Assembly: GCA_049279675.1 (NCBI GenBank)
Contig: JBAPOP010000138.1
Span: 46,828-110,827, forward strand
Source of the DNA: Palsa-147 sp049279675
GTDB taxonomy: Bacteria > Acidobacteriota > Terriglobia > Acidiferrales > UBA7541
Length of the DNA: 64,000 nt
Direction: 5' to 3'
Part shown: positions 43,458 to 52,006 of the stretch, piece after piece
Numbering within the stretch: the stretch's first letter is position 1
Layout: every line of letters begins with the position of its first letter
The notes under the pieces: model-generated
What the model was told of the DNA's origin: nothing
What the model saw: only the letters and a program-made list of their open reading frames with translations
Database searches by the model: none
Made by a program: the position numbers and the translations under genes

Positions 43458-44240
43458 CTACGCGCGGCGCCAGCGCATTGAATCGATGCTGCGTACCGTA
43501 AGAAATAGGCCAAGAAAAATGAAACTGACGTAATAGACCAAGCTCGAGGTGTCGATCACTCCGCGTGTGAAATCGTCGTAATGCTTGACCACCGAAAGAT
43601 ATTGAGCGGCAGCGCCGATGCCCGTGCTCGCTCCGCGCGATCCAAAATCAATCACCCAGAGAATCAGGAACGCGCCGAACGTCAACACGGCGGCGATCAG
43701 CTGGTTTTCAGTCAACGAAGAGAAGAACGCTCCGAGCGAGAGCAGCACGCCGCCCATCAGCAGCGCGCCCAAGTAAGCGCACAGCAGCACGCGCCACGGT
43801 GCCGCGGGATCGCTATGGAGAAATGTGAAAGCCGAATACGCCATCGTTGGCAGAAGCATGATCACGAAGAGCGTCAGCAGCGCGAGATACTTGCCGAGCA
43901 CGATCTCCGTGTCCGTCACTGGCGACGTCATCAGCAGCTCCATCGTTCCGCGTTTCCGCTCTTCGGCGTAGACGCCCATCGTCAGAATCGGCGTCAGGAA
44001 AAGCAGAAGCGATGCCAGCACGCCAAAAAAATCGCGAACCACAAGCGACGGCACATCAATGCCGCCGAATTGTCCTCCTCCTTGCATCCCCATCTCGAAC
44101 GCTTGCTCGATCAGAAAGTCGAGGATTCGCGTGAAGAAAAATCCGGTGAGCAGCAGGAATATGCCGACGACGATGTAAGCAATCGGCGAAACGAAATAGT
44201 GCGACATCTCCTTGCGATAAACTGCATATAAGCCCTTCAT
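43458..44240 (-). CDS. ABC-2 type transporter permease, GldF-like
   Basis: 260 residues with six or more membrane segments: MSHYFVSPIAYIVVGIFLLLTGFFFTRIL, LASLLLFLTPILTMGVYAEERKRGTMELLMTSPVTDTEIVLGKYLA, LFVIMLLPTMAYSAF, LLMGGVLLSLGAFFSSLTENQLIAAVLTFGAFLILWVI. The EERKRGTMELLLTSP motif is a signature of GldF/ABC-2 permeases. It pairs with the ATPase of the next gene; these systems serve gliding or export in some phyla, unknown here. Confidence 0.82.
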   Translation of the reverse strand: MKGLYAVYRKEMSHYFVSPIAYIVVGIFLLLTGFFFTRILDFLIEQAFEMGMQGGGQFGGIDVPSLVVRDFFGVLASLLLFLTPILTMGVYAEERKRGTMELLMTSPVTDTEIVLGKYLALLTLFVIMLLPTMAYSAFTFLHSDPAAPWRVLLCAYLGALLMGGVLLSLGAFFSSLTENQLIAAVLTFGAFLILWVIDFGSRGASTGIGAAAQYLSVVKHYDDFTRGVIDTSSLVYYVSFIFLGLFLTVRSIDSMRWRRA

Positions 44241-44273
44241 CTCGAGCTTCGCTCCTGACTTGAACTCTTAAAC

Positions 44274-45236
44274 TTAATTGTTGCTTTCCACTGCATGCGA
44301 CGCGTCGTCCGTGGTCAGTTGCAAGAAAATTTCTTCGAGGCTCAGGCTCACGCCGCGCAATTCCAATAGCGGCCAGCCTTTTCCGACGATTTTTGCTGCG
44401 ATTTCACTTCGGGCATCCCAGCCCGCCACCGATTCCACAGTCACGGCAAGAACTCCGCTCGCTCCCACGGGCTCTGTCACTATATTGGAAATTCCCGGTA
44501 TTTCTTGCATCGCGTTGCGCACAGCAGCCTCATCGGCACGCGCTTCGAATCGCACGTGCTGCGCGCCCTTGAGTTGCGTCGTGAGATTCGCAGGCGTGTC
44601 CACCGCGGCGATTTTTCCGCGGTTGATGATCACCACGCGATCGCACGTCATACTCACTTCCGGCAAAATGTGCGTCGAGAGAATGATCGTGTGGTTCCCC
44701 GCGAGGCCCTTGATTAGGTGACGCACCTCGATAATTTGTTTCGGATCGAGTCCCACCGTCGGCTCGTCGAGAATAATGACGTCCGGATCGTGAACCAGCG
44801 CTTGCGCGATTCCCACGCGCTGCTTGTAGCCGCGCGATAGCCGCTTGATTAATTCGTCGCGCTTGTCGGTGATATTAGTTTTCTCGAGTGCGTCGTCAAT
44901 CCGGCTCGCGCGCTTTTCCGCCGGCACGTTTTTGATTCGAGTGACGAAGTCGAGATACGCACCTACCGTCATGTCCGTATATAGCGGCGGGGTTTCAGGC
45001 AGATAGCCAATTCGGCGGCGAACTTCGATTGAATCGTCGAACACATCGAAGCCGCCAATTTTGGCCGTGCCGCTGGTGGCCGGTAGGAAGCCGGTCAAGA
45101 TGCGCATCGTCGTGGTTTTCCCCGCCCCGTTCGGGCCCAGGAAGCCAAGTATTTCGCCTTTATTGACCGTGAAGGAAATGTGATCAACGGCGGTTCTCTC
45201 GCCAAACGTCTTCGTTAAATTCTGCACTTCTATCAA
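44274..45236 (-). CDS. ABC transporter ATP-binding protein, GldA-like
   Basis: 320 residues from the TTG at 45236, chosen because GGGAGG lies 6 nt upstream; the ATG at 45263 has poorer context. Walker A GPNGAGKTT, signature LSRGYKQRVGIAQALVHDPDVIILDEPT, and a C-terminal beta extension. It is the first gene of the four-gene Gld-like operon. Confidence 0.85.
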   Translation of the reverse strand: MIEVQNLTKTFGERTAVDHISFTVNKGEILGFLGPNGAGKTTTMRILTGFLPATSGTAKIGGFDVFDDSIEVRRRIGYLPETPPLYTDMTVGAYLDFVTRIKNVPAEKRASRIDDALEKTNITDKRDELIKRLSRGYKQRVGIAQALVHDPDVIILDEPTVGLDPKQIIEVRHLIKGLAGNHTIILSTHILPEVSMTCDRVVIINRGKIAAVDTPANLTTQLKGAQHVRFEARADEAAVRNAMQEIPGISNIVTEPVGASGVLAVTVESVAGWDARSEIAAKIVGKGWPLLELRGVSLSLEEIFLQLTTDDASHAVESNN

Positions 45237-45511
45237 TGCCAGCCTCCCAAGAGGACACAGCAACCCGCGCCAACTTAAACAATTGGAAGAGTATAACGGC
45301 TCCGGCGTTGCCTACACACGCTTTCGAACCATCAGTTATATCAAACTTCCCGCACGAATGAAAAACACGCGTCGCTAACCGGGCTGATCCAATTGCCAAT
45401 CCATCGGCCATTAGGTAGCGGTCGCCGTTCTCTGGTGACGAGGGAGTTTACCAACTCCGATTGGCACTATGGGCGCCTCATTTTGAAAATCGAGGCGATC
45501 CACGACCGTAA

Positions 45512-45808
45512 TCACCGCAGTAGAAGATAGTGAAATGCGATTTTCGTAGCAAATGCTGAAGCGGTGACCAATATTAGAATGACAAGAAGTCCATTGCGAA
45601 ATGCACGCGACAGAAACGTCGTCACAATCCCGAATGAAATTCCAAAAAGAGCCGATCCGGCGTATGCCAGCAATCGTGCTGTATGTGGAAGCGAGTTAAT
45701 TGGGCGATAGCCCCAAGTCATTCCCTGCATGAAGTAGAGCGTGATGATTATCCAAATGACTGCGCTTGTAAATACCCTCTCCCACTCTTTCGTAGTACCC
45801 AGGGCCAC
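45512..45808 (-). CDS. small membrane protein, 98 aa
   Basis: Hydrophobic segments FTSAVIWIIITLYFMQGMTW, LLAYAGSALFGISFGIVTTFL and LLVILILVTASAFATKIAF, with a short N-terminal charged part. No family recognised. The hydrophobic pattern favours a real gene, but this is uncertain. Confidence 0.4.
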   Translation of the reverse strand: MALGTTKEWERVFTSAVIWIIITLYFMQGMTWGYRPINSLPHTARLLAYAGSALFGISFGIVTTFLSRAFRNGLLVILILVTASAFATKIAFHYLLLR

Positions 45809-45874
45809 CCTACGCCGGCGCCCGAGAGCGTACTCCAGTGTTTACTCACGCGTCAATTCAAGGAATCACTTGAA

Positions 45875-46444
45875 TCACTTCGGAATGTAGAACCGGTAGT
45901 CAGCGGAGTAAGCCACGCGAATTTCCTTGCTCACATTCGAAGCATCGCACCCAGCCGCGGGCGCCTTTCCACCCTTGGTATTAATGCGCTGAATAGACGT
46001 AACGCGCGAAAGCACGCCGTTGCCATCGTGGCCAACAACGATGACGAGAAGCCACGGAATCGCATCAGCATCCGGCGAAGGCGAATTCGCAACAGACTTG
46101 CCCGTCACACGGCTCCCGTCGTTCGCTTCCCACGAAGGCCCGGCAAAATGTTTGCCAAATAATTTGCCATCCTTGTCAAAAAGCTGCGCATCAGGAGCCT
46201 TCAGCGTCCAGACAAATTGCGCAGCATGGCTCTTGCACGTATAAATCTGATCGCCCTTCGCATGCACCTGAAGGAGAAGTTGCTCTCCGGCGGGCGGCTC
46301 AATCTGCTTCGGAACTTCTTGCGCCGCCATCGAAACTGAAACACTGCCGGCTGCCACGACAAGCAGCGCGATGCCGATGAATCTGCAAATGGATCCCAAC
46401 AAGGATTGGCTCCTCCTAACCGAACTCTGGCGTTCGCTGCGCAA
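45875..46444 (-). CDS. DUF3455 domain secreted protein
   Basis: 189 residues. Signal sequence at residues 19-42 (FIGIALLVVAAGSVSVSMAAQEV). Beta-rich body with YTCK, WTLKAPDAQLFDKDGKLFGKHFAGPSWEANDGSRVTG, typical of DUF3455, and GGKAPAAGCDASNVSKEIRVAYSADYRFY at the end. Function unknown. It stands alone on this strand. Confidence 0.75.
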   Translation of the reverse strand: MRSERQSSVRRSQSLLGSICRFIGIALLVVAAGSVSVSMAAQEVPKQIEPPAGEQLLLQVHAKGDQIYTCKSHAAQFVWTLKAPDAQLFDKDGKLFGKHFAGPSWEANDGSRVTGKSVANSPSPDADAIPWLLVIVVGHDGNGVLSRVTSIQRINTKGGKAPAAGCDASNVSKEIRVAYSADYRFYIPK

Positions 46445-46476
46445 TATAACTCAATTCGCAACTCTTGGCACTTGTA

Positions 46477-46563
46477 GCGCCGGGCTTCCGCGATTTGTGC
46501 GTCCCGGCCTGGCCGGGAAGCCCGGCGCCTTTGCCGTTTCGTGGCGCGGGCATCCTGCCGGCG
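46477..46563. repeat. palindromic intergenic repeat element
   Basis: GCGCCGGGCTTCC (46477-46489) and GGAAGCCCGGCGC (46516-46528) form a perfect 13-bp stem, with an inner CCCGGCC/GGCCGGG (46503-46509, 46511-46517). GGCATCCTGCCGGCG follows at 46549-46563, and the same 15 bases occur in reverse at 53287-53301. REP-like GC-rich intergenic repeats of this style are common in such genomes. It lies before the symporter gene. Confidence 0.5.
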
Positions 46564-46671
46564 TTATTAGGCTTTGTCCACGCTTACCTTCGGTCGAATT
46601 ATCCTGTCTCGCATTTGACATACGCTCGGGCGCAGCATACCGTTCGTTTCCATCATGAGGCCAGAATTCGC

Positions 46672-48045
46672 GTGAAGAACAAACTCCTCGTCGCAGCCGC
46701 GATTGTCGCGGCAATCGCGATCGCAGTGTCGCTCGGTTCGAGTCCGGGCGCGGCTTGGGTATCGACGATCGCCTTGTTTCTGCGCTGGGGCGCAATACTG
46801 CTGTTCGCGGGCTACGCCGCCTCGCGTCGCTCGCTCACCGCGTGGATCGCCGTCGGGCTATTTGCCGGAGCCGAATTCGGCCACGATTGGCCGGGCGCGG
46901 CGGCGCACTTGCAGTTTCTCGGCACGATTTTCCTGCGACTGATCAAAGTCATCATCGCCCCACTGCTCTTCGGCACTCTCGTCGTCGGAATCGCAGGCCA
47001 CGCAGACCTCAAGAAAGTTGGCCGCCTAGGAATCAAGTCGCTCGTCTATTTTGAAACCGTCTCGACGCTCGCGCTCCTGATCGGCTTCGCGGCAATCACG
47101 ATCAGCCGCGCCGGTGCAGGCGTGCATCTCCCGCCATCGGCATCCACCGAGCCGCTAAGCGTCTCAACGCATTCCGCAAGCCAAATCATCACCGACATTT
47201 TCCCTGAGAATATCGCCAAGTCCGTCGTCGAAGGCCAGGTCCTGCAAGTTGTAGTCTTCAGCATTCTATTCGCGATAGCTCTCGCACTCGTCCCCGAGCC
47301 GAAGCGCCGCCCACTCCTCGCATTCGCCGAAAGCCTCTCGGAAACGATGTTCAAGTTCACCAATATCGTGATGCTCTTCGCGCCTATCGGCGTTTTCGGC
47401 GCCGTGGCGTACACCATCGGCCATCTCGGCATGGGAGTGTGGCTGCCGCTCGCAAAACTTCTCGCGACCATGTACGTCGCGCTCTTCATTTTCATTCTGT
47501 GCGTGCTGGTTCCGATTGCAATGATGGCGCGCGTCCCTCTTCGCGCGTTCCTACGCGCGGTGGCAGAGCCCGTGACGATCGCGTTCGCCACCGCAAGCTC
47601 CGAAGCTGCGCTGCCTCGCGCCATGGAGCAAATGGAATCCTTTGGCGTGCCGCGCGAAACCGTCGCGTTCGTTCTGCCGACGGGCTACAGCTTCAATCTC
47701 GACGGCTCGAGCCTCTACCAATCGCTCGCGTTAATTTTCATCGCGCAGGCCGCGGGATTGCATTTGAGTATTGGGCAGCAAGCCATAATGCTTTTGACGC
47801 TTTTAATCAGCAGCAAAGGCACCGCAGGCGTCGCGCGCGCGTCGCTCGTCATTGTCCTGGCGACGGCGACTTCGTTCCACATGCCGACGGAGCCGCTTTT
47901 CCTTCTTTTCGGAATTGACCAGCTCATGGACATGGGCCGAACGGCCGTGAATGTTTTCGGGAATTGTCTTGCGTCTGTCGTAATCGCTCGATGGGAAGGC
48001 GAATTTCCGGCGTCAACCGAGCGCGGCTTAACTACTTCGGAATAA
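46672..48045 (+). CDS. dicarboxylate/amino acid:cation symporter (DAACS family)
   Basis: 457 residues from the GTG at 46672 (VKNKLLVAAAIVAAIAI); the upstream in-frame region is repeat sequence. Eight or more membrane segments. Signatures: FLRLIKVIIAPLLFGTLVVGIAGHADLKKVGRLG, FATASSEAALPRAMEQMESFGVP and FVLPTGYSFNLDGSSLYQSLA..., and SSKGTAGVARASLVI. It imports dicarboxylates or acidic amino acids with Na+ or H+. Substrate not decided. Confidence 0.85.
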   Translation: MKNKLLVAAAIVAAIAIAVSLGSSPGAAWVSTIALFLRWGAILLFAGYAASRRSLTAWIAVGLFAGAEFGHDWPGAAAHLQFLGTIFLRLIKVIIAPLLFGTLVVGIAGHADLKKVGRLGIKSLVYFETVSTLALLIGFAAITISRAGAGVHLPPSASTEPLSVSTHSASQIITDIFPENIAKSVVEGQVLQVVVFSILFAIALALVPEPKRRPLLAFAESLSETMFKFTNIVMLFAPIGVFGAVAYTIGHLGMGVWLPLAKLLATMYVALFIFILCVLVPIAMMARVPLRAFLRAVAEPVTIAFATASSEAALPRAMEQMESFGVPRETVAFVLPTGYSFNLDGSSLYQSLALIFIAQAAGLHLSIGQQAIMLLTLLISSKGTAGVARASLVIVLATATSFHMPTEPLFLLFGIDQLMDMGRTAVNVFGNCLASVVIARWEGEFPASTERGLTTSE

Positions 48046-48057
48046 TTCCTTCGAGCT

Positions 48058-48522
48058 TTATTTCAGCGCGGCATCGAGGATCTGAGAAATCTTCGCTTCG
48101 TCGACTTCGCCCGCGTCGTCATACACAGCTTTCCCGGTACGATCGAGCACCGTAACGTGAGGAATCGACCCCGTGTAGTATTTTTTCACGAGTTCTTGCT
48201 GTGCGAGCGATGAGCGAACGTCCAGGTCCACGACCACGAAATTCACTCGCCCTTTGTATTTGTCGTAGAGACGAACGGTCCGCCGCGCTTGCCGCTTCGA
48301 GTTGTAGCACGCCTCGCCGTACAAAATGATGTAGTTCGGCTTGCCCGCGATGGCGCCATCACTCATGTGATCACCGGTGATCAGCGGCCCATCCTCGCTG
48401 TCACTCGAATAGTCGAGCCGCGGATTCAGCTTGAGACTCTCAGCCGCCCGAACTTCGAAACTGAAACCGGCCACGAAGAACGCTAATACATAGACTGCGG
48501 AAATGAAAAAATTGCGCGTCAT
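48058..48522 (-). CDS. periplasmic thioredoxin-like protein with monothiol CxxS
   Basis: 154 residues from the ATG at 48522 (MTRNFFISAVYVLAFFVAGFSFEVRA signal). A thioredoxin-like fold with ILYGEACYNSKRQARRTVRLYDKYKGRVNFVVVDLDVRSSLAQQELVKKYYTGSIPHVTVLDRTGKAVY and a cis-Pro in SIPHV. The usual CxxC is CYNS, so only one thiol remains; it may reduce or isomerise, but not make disulfides alone. It ends 12 nt from the symporter stop. Confidence 0.65.
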   Translation of the reverse strand: MTRNFFISAVYVLAFFVAGFSFEVRAAESLKLNPRLDYSSDSEDGPLITGDHMSDGAIAGKPNYIILYGEACYNSKRQARRTVRLYDKYKGRVNFVVVDLDVRSSLAQQELVKKYYTGSIPHVTVLDRTGKAVYDDAGEVDEAKISQILDAALK

Positions 48523-48680
48523 GGCACTTCGATTCGCGAAGGCAACAAAAGTTTCATGTCGCCCCGTATTTCTCTTTTCGAAAGGCCGTCTGTAACCTTC
48601 CACGCATTCACACATCGCATCTCCTGGCTACGCGAACGAAATCACGCGGGCCGCTCATTACAAAATCTAAGGAGAAACCG

Positions 48681-49106
48681 ATGAAGAAATTAATGATCTC
48701 AGGAATGCTCATGTGCAGTTTATCGCTTCCGATCGCCTCGTTCGCATTCGCCCCCTCCGGCCAGGACCAGTCGTCACAGGACAGTATGAAGAAAGACGAC
48801 TCCATGAAAAAAGACGACAGCGTGAAGAAAACCGACGGTATGAAACATGACGACATGAAGAAAGACACCATGTCTAAGGACGCGAACGCCAAGCCTGCCA
48901 AGACGGACACCATGAAGAAGGATACGATGGCAAAGGACGCCAAGGACAAGCCCGCGTCGGCAGACAGCATGAAAAAGACGGACGGCATGAAGAAGGCAGA
49001 CAACATCAAGAAGACCGACAGCATGAAAAAAGACGACAGCATGAAAAAAGACGACGGCATGAAGAAAGACGACATGTCGAACGGTACTTCAAAGCCGAAC
49101 AACTAG
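48681..49106 (+). CDS. MXKDX-repeat secreted protein
   Basis: 141 residues with a signal peptide (MKKLMISGMLMCSLSLPIASFAFA). The mature part is almost all short degenerate repeats of the form M-K-K-D-D/T and S-M-K-K-D-D, matching the pentapeptide MXKDX repeat family. The function is unknown; the sequence is disordered and highly charged. AAGGAG precedes the ATG. DNA-level repeats are nearly perfect at its 3' end (GACAGCATGAAAAAAGAC units). Confidence 0.8.
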   Translation: MKKLMISGMLMCSLSLPIASFAFAPSGQDQSSQDSMKKDDSMKKDDSVKKTDGMKHDDMKKDTMSKDANAKPAKTDTMKKDTMAKDAKDKPASADSMKKTDGMKKADNIKKTDSMKKDDSMKKDDGMKKDDMSNGTSKPNN

Positions 49107-49128
49107 CCGCGCTCCCTCGAAATTTTCT

Positions 49129-49162
49129 TCCGGGCAGTGGCGCACGAAGCGCGCTGCCCGGA
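49129..49162 (+). terminator. GC-rich hairpin after the MXKDX gene
   Basis: TCCGGGCAG (49129-49137) and CTGCCCGGA (49154-49162) form a perfect 9-bp stem, 23 nt after the stop. No T-tract follows, so this is only a candidate end for transcription. Confidence 0.35.
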
Positions 49163-49249
49163 GCATTTCCCGCGTAATGTCGGCCGAGTAAATCGCACCT
49201 GATTTATCACTTACGGCGCGATTCCACTCAGTTCGAAAGGGATTCCCGG

Positions 49250-49834
49250 CTACTGGCCAATCTCCGCCTGTTCCGTGGAATCAGAAACGGCCGGCTCGAA
49301 ATCAGCACGCCGCAAAAATTCACTCTCGCAGCGAATGCATGGGTTGTAGCCCTCCCTCAACGCTTCTTCGAGCGGAATCATTCTCGATTTTCCGTGCAGA
49401 AACGTGCATCCGGGAACATGAAAAGTCTTCCCTTCGTCATTCACCGCAACCATTCCATAAGTCGCTTTTGTCGCCGGATCGCTCATCGGCGCGCGCAAGG
49501 AAGGGCTCGCGTAGCGCGGCAAGCTAAACACCAGAAGCAGCGCGGCGATCAGCCCCGCTCCCGCAAGCGACATAACCCACCCGAAACTGGATCCGCGTTC
49601 AGGACTCAGCCTTGCAGACAAGCGCCTCCGCAGCGCCGGGGCGAACTCCGCCGGAAGACTGAACATTCGCTCGTCGCCGTAAATTTGAATGATGTTCCGC
49701 GTTCCAGCGTAAACAGCGGAGCAGCGCTTGCAACTCGCCAGATGGCGCGCGATATCCTGCCGCTGCGCCGGGTCTACTTGCTCATCGACATAATTTGAAA
49801 TTTCGCGCCAGACGTCTTCGCACTTCAGGTCCAT
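49250..49834 (-). CDS. anti-sigma factor with zinc finger and periplasmic Cys/His module
   Basis: 194 residues. Residues 1-40 are an anti-sigma zinc finger with H31-x3-C35-x2-C38 (HLASCKRC). Residues 83-105 form one membrane segment. The periplasmic C-terminus (residues 126-175) has a second Cys/His set: His139, Cys143, His147, Cys166, Cys169 in HVPGCTFLHG...GYNPCIRCE, like the metal-binding modules seen in Ada-type domains. It overlaps the end of the sigma gene by 10 nt. It should hold the sigma factor at the membrane and release it on a periplasmic signal, perhaps metal or redox. Confidence 0.75.
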   Translation of the reverse strand: MDLKCEDVWREISNYVDEQVDPAQRQDIARHLASCKRCSAVYAGTRNIIQIYGDERMFSLPAEFAPALRRRLSARLSPERGSSFGWVMSLAGAGLIAALLLVFSLPRYASPSLRAPMSDPATKATYGMVAVNDEGKTFHVPGCTFLHGKSRMIPLEEALREGYNPCIRCESEFLRRADFEPAVSDSTEQAEIGQ

Positions 49835-50514
49835 GGCTTATTCCCCTTCGCAAACGGCAAGCGGCTCATCCACCCTCCGCTGAGCCCCGGAGCCAGAAGA
49901 TCGCGCAGCATAAGCCGCGCACGCAGCAGCCGGGTCTTCACGGTTCCGGGAGTAACTCCGATGGCTTCCGCTGTTTCCTCGATGCTCAAATGCTGCACAT
50001 CGCGCAGCACGAACACTTCGCGATATTTCTCCGCGAGCGACGCCAAAGCTTTCAGCAATAGCTCGCGCACTTCTTTGCGTTCGAGAGTTTCCGCTGGGAT
50101 TTCCTGCCAGTCCGTAAAATCTTTCGGAACGTAATCGCCTTCCTGATCCTGCGTCTCGAGTTCGTGGAAATGCTTCATGATTTCGCGATGCTCTTTTCGC
50201 CGCCGCATGCGAGCTTCATTGATAGTGACGCGAGTGAGCCACGTGCTGAAGCGCGATTCGCCGCGAAACTGCCAGAGGTGCGTGAAGGCTTTGAGAATCG
50301 CCTCTTGCGCCACTTCCTGAGCGTCGGCTTCGTTCTGCAGAATCGCAACAGCCGTGACGTAAACCTGGCGCTGGTACGGCCGGATCAAATCCGCGAACAG
50401 TTCCTTCTCCCCATCTCGGATTCGCTCGATGAGTATTCGTTCGGCGCGCGCGACGGCATTCTCGCGGGCGTCCAGACCGCCGCCTTCGCTTCCGGCATTC
50501 GCCTCAAATGGCAT
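49825..50514 (-). CDS. ECF-type sigma-70 RNA polymerase factor
   Basis: 229 residues. Sigma2 region ERIRDGEKELFADLIRPYQRQVYVTAVAILQNEADAQEVAQEAILKAFTHLWQFRGESRFSTWLTRVTINEARMRRRKE; sigma4 region LASLAEKYREVFVLRDVQHLSIEETAEAIGVTPGTVKTRLLRARLMLRDLL. The 17-residue N-terminal and short linker are usual for ECF. It is downstream of the molybdopterin oxidoreductase and cytochrome b genes with short gaps, and the anti-sigma gene overlaps its end, so all four are likely one unit. Confidence 0.9.
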   Translation of the reverse strand: MPFEANAGSEGGGLDARENAVARAERILIERIRDGEKELFADLIRPYQRQVYVTAVAILQNEADAQEVAQEAILKAFTHLWQFRGESRFSTWLTRVTINEARMRRRKEHREIMKHFHELETQDQEGDYVPKDFTDWQEIPAETLERKEVRELLLKALASLAEKYREVFVLRDVQHLSIEETAEAIGVTPGTVKTRLLRARLMLRDLLAPGLSGGWMSRLPFAKGNKPWT

Positions 50515-50548
50515 TCGCAGTGTGTCAGCGCCCGCGCGGATTCTTCCG

Positions 50549-51256
50549 CTAGCGGAGGTATTCTGGATTTTTCTTCCAGCCGCTCAACATCGAGACGAAA
50601 TTATTCCAGCCATGCAAGAGAACCATCACTAGGTGGCCGCCGATGAATAGCAAGAACGCAATCATCACGGCGAAATGCCAGACGCGCGCGAAATGAAATC
50701 CGCCCATCAATATTCCGAGAAATGAGAATTGCACCGGGCGCAGCATTACTAGGCCCGTCAATATAGATAGGACGCCGAGCAGTATCGCCGAAGTGTACGC
50801 GAGTTTCTGTAGCGGGTTATACGGCTCGAACAGTTCCGGCTTCTGACCGAAAAAGAAATAATGCCGCGCCATCGGCCACACGCCGCGAATATCGCGCGGC
50901 ATAAAAAGCACCTGTCGGAAATTTCCGCTGAAGACCTGATATCCGACGTAGATCACGCCGGTGAACATATAAATCCACAAAAATGTGAAATGCCATTGAA
51001 GCGCGCCGCCGAGCCAGCCGCCGATGGTCAACTGCTTCGGAATGGTCAGGAAATTTTGCTGCGGGATTTTCGGGCCGAAACTTGGAAACGCGAGATAAAT
51101 CCGCAGTCCGCTCGCGATCAGAACCAGCAGCGAAACTGAATTGACCCAATGGCACAATCGAACTATGAACGGATGTTCGTACGCGGCGCGCTCGGCCATC
51201 CCGCTGCGCCGCGATTCCCACGTCATGATTTTTTTCGGGACTGCCGGCTTCATCAT
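50549..51256 (-). CDS. cytochrome b domain protein (molybdoenzyme partner)
   Basis: 235 residues from the ATG at 51256; a TTG at 51265 is possible. Four membrane segments with paired His: HPFIVRLCHWVNSVSLLVLIASGLRIYL, LQWHFTFLWIYMFTGVIYVGY, and HFARVWHFAVMIAFLLFIGGHLVMVLLHGWNN. It resembles the b-type cytochromes of thiosulfate reductase/formate dehydrogenase/hydrogenase families. It would carry electrons between the quinone pool and the molybdopterin protein encoded 27 nt upstream. Heme ligands are inferred. Confidence 0.8.
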   Translation of the reverse strand: MMKPAVPKKIMTWESRRSGMAERAAYEHPFIVRLCHWVNSVSLLVLIASGLRIYLAFPSFGPKIPQQNFLTIPKQLTIGGWLGGALQWHFTFLWIYMFTGVIYVGYQVFSGNFRQVLFMPRDIRGVWPMARHYFFFGQKPELFEPYNPLQKLAYTSAILLGVLSILTGLVMLRPVQFSFLGILMGGFHFARVWHFAVMIAFLLFIGGHLVMVLLHGWNNFVSMLSGWKKNPEYLR

Positions 51257-51283
51257 TCTTCCCAAAGCGCCTCCAAGCGGATT

Positions 51284-52006
51284 TCAGATCCCGTAGTAAT
51301 CGCTGTATCCCTGATCTTCCCAATAGCCATGCTTCGTGAGCACGTCGGTGACGCGCAGGCTCGTCAAATATTTTGCGTTCTTGTATCCGATTTTCGTGGG
51401 AATGCTCAGCCGGACGGGCGCGCCGTGCACGCGGGTCAGCGGCCGGTCGTACATTTCATAGCACATCAGCGATTGCGGATGCATGGCCGTGGCCATGTCA
51501 ATCGTGGTGTAGTAATCGTCCGCGCATTCGACGTACACAAATTTCGCTCGCGGATTCGCGCCGATCAGATGGAGAAAGTTCGAAAGTCGCGCGCCTCCGA
51601 ATCCCCCGATTACGTCCCAGCCCTCGACGCAGATGTGCCGAGTATTTTGTCTTTGGCGCGGAAGCGATTGGATTTGGTCGAGTGTGTACTCTCCGGGATT
51701 TGCGACATCGCCGCTGACTTTCAGTTTCCACGCGGCGAGATCCACGCCCGGATCGTCCACATCGTAATTGTTGACCGGAAATTTCTCGAACGGCACTACA
51801 TCTGCATCCGAAAAAGTCGGCGCAAGATGCGTACGCCGGAAGAACAGCGCGGCGGCCCAGTCGTGGAAGGCGAGGCCGTCTTTAAGCAGCTTTTCCTGAA
51901 TCGAAGGAACGGCGAACGCACCAAGAAGCACCAGAGGGCTGAGCTTCAGAAGCTCGCGCCGCCGAATTTTTTTTGCTTGCCGCTCGGTTACCGGTATCTC
52001 CACCAC
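51284..52006 (-). CDS. molybdopterin-dependent sulfite oxidase-like oxidoreductase
   Basis: 240 residues. The N-terminus RRRELLKLSPLVLLGAFAVP is a twin-arginine type signal. The body is a sulfite-oxidase-fold (YedY/MsrP-like) domain with the Mo-ligand Cys in RHICVEGWDVIGGFGGARLSNFL and the C-terminal LSIPTKIGYKNAKYLTSLRVTD. It acts in the periplasm with its cytochrome b partner. Substrate is unknown: sulfite, sulfoxide, or methionine sulfoxide are family options. First gene of the operon. Confidence 0.83.
   Translation of the reverse strand: MVEIPVTERQAKKIRRRELLKLSPLVLLGAFAVPSIQEKLLKDGLAFHDWAAALFFRRTHLAPTFSDADVVPFEKFPVNNYDVDDPGVDLAAWKLKVSGDVANPGEYTLDQIQSLPRQRQNTRHICVEGWDVIGGFGGARLSNFLHLIGANPRAKFVYVECADDYYTTIDMATAMHPQSLMCYEMYDRPLTRVHGAPVRLSIPTKIGYKNAKYLTSLRVTDVLTKHGYWEDQGYSDYYGI

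Noticed and set aside
45683..46162. 159-residue plus-strand open frame
   Set aside because: Antisense to DUF3455 and a membrane gene; Arg-rich.
46465..46671. N-terminal extension of the DAACS symporter
   Set aside because: It runs through the palindromic repeat and gives non-protein-like sequence.
49129..49162. strong terminator after the MXKDX gene
   Set aside because: The stem is perfect but no T-tract follows; kept only as a weak candidate.
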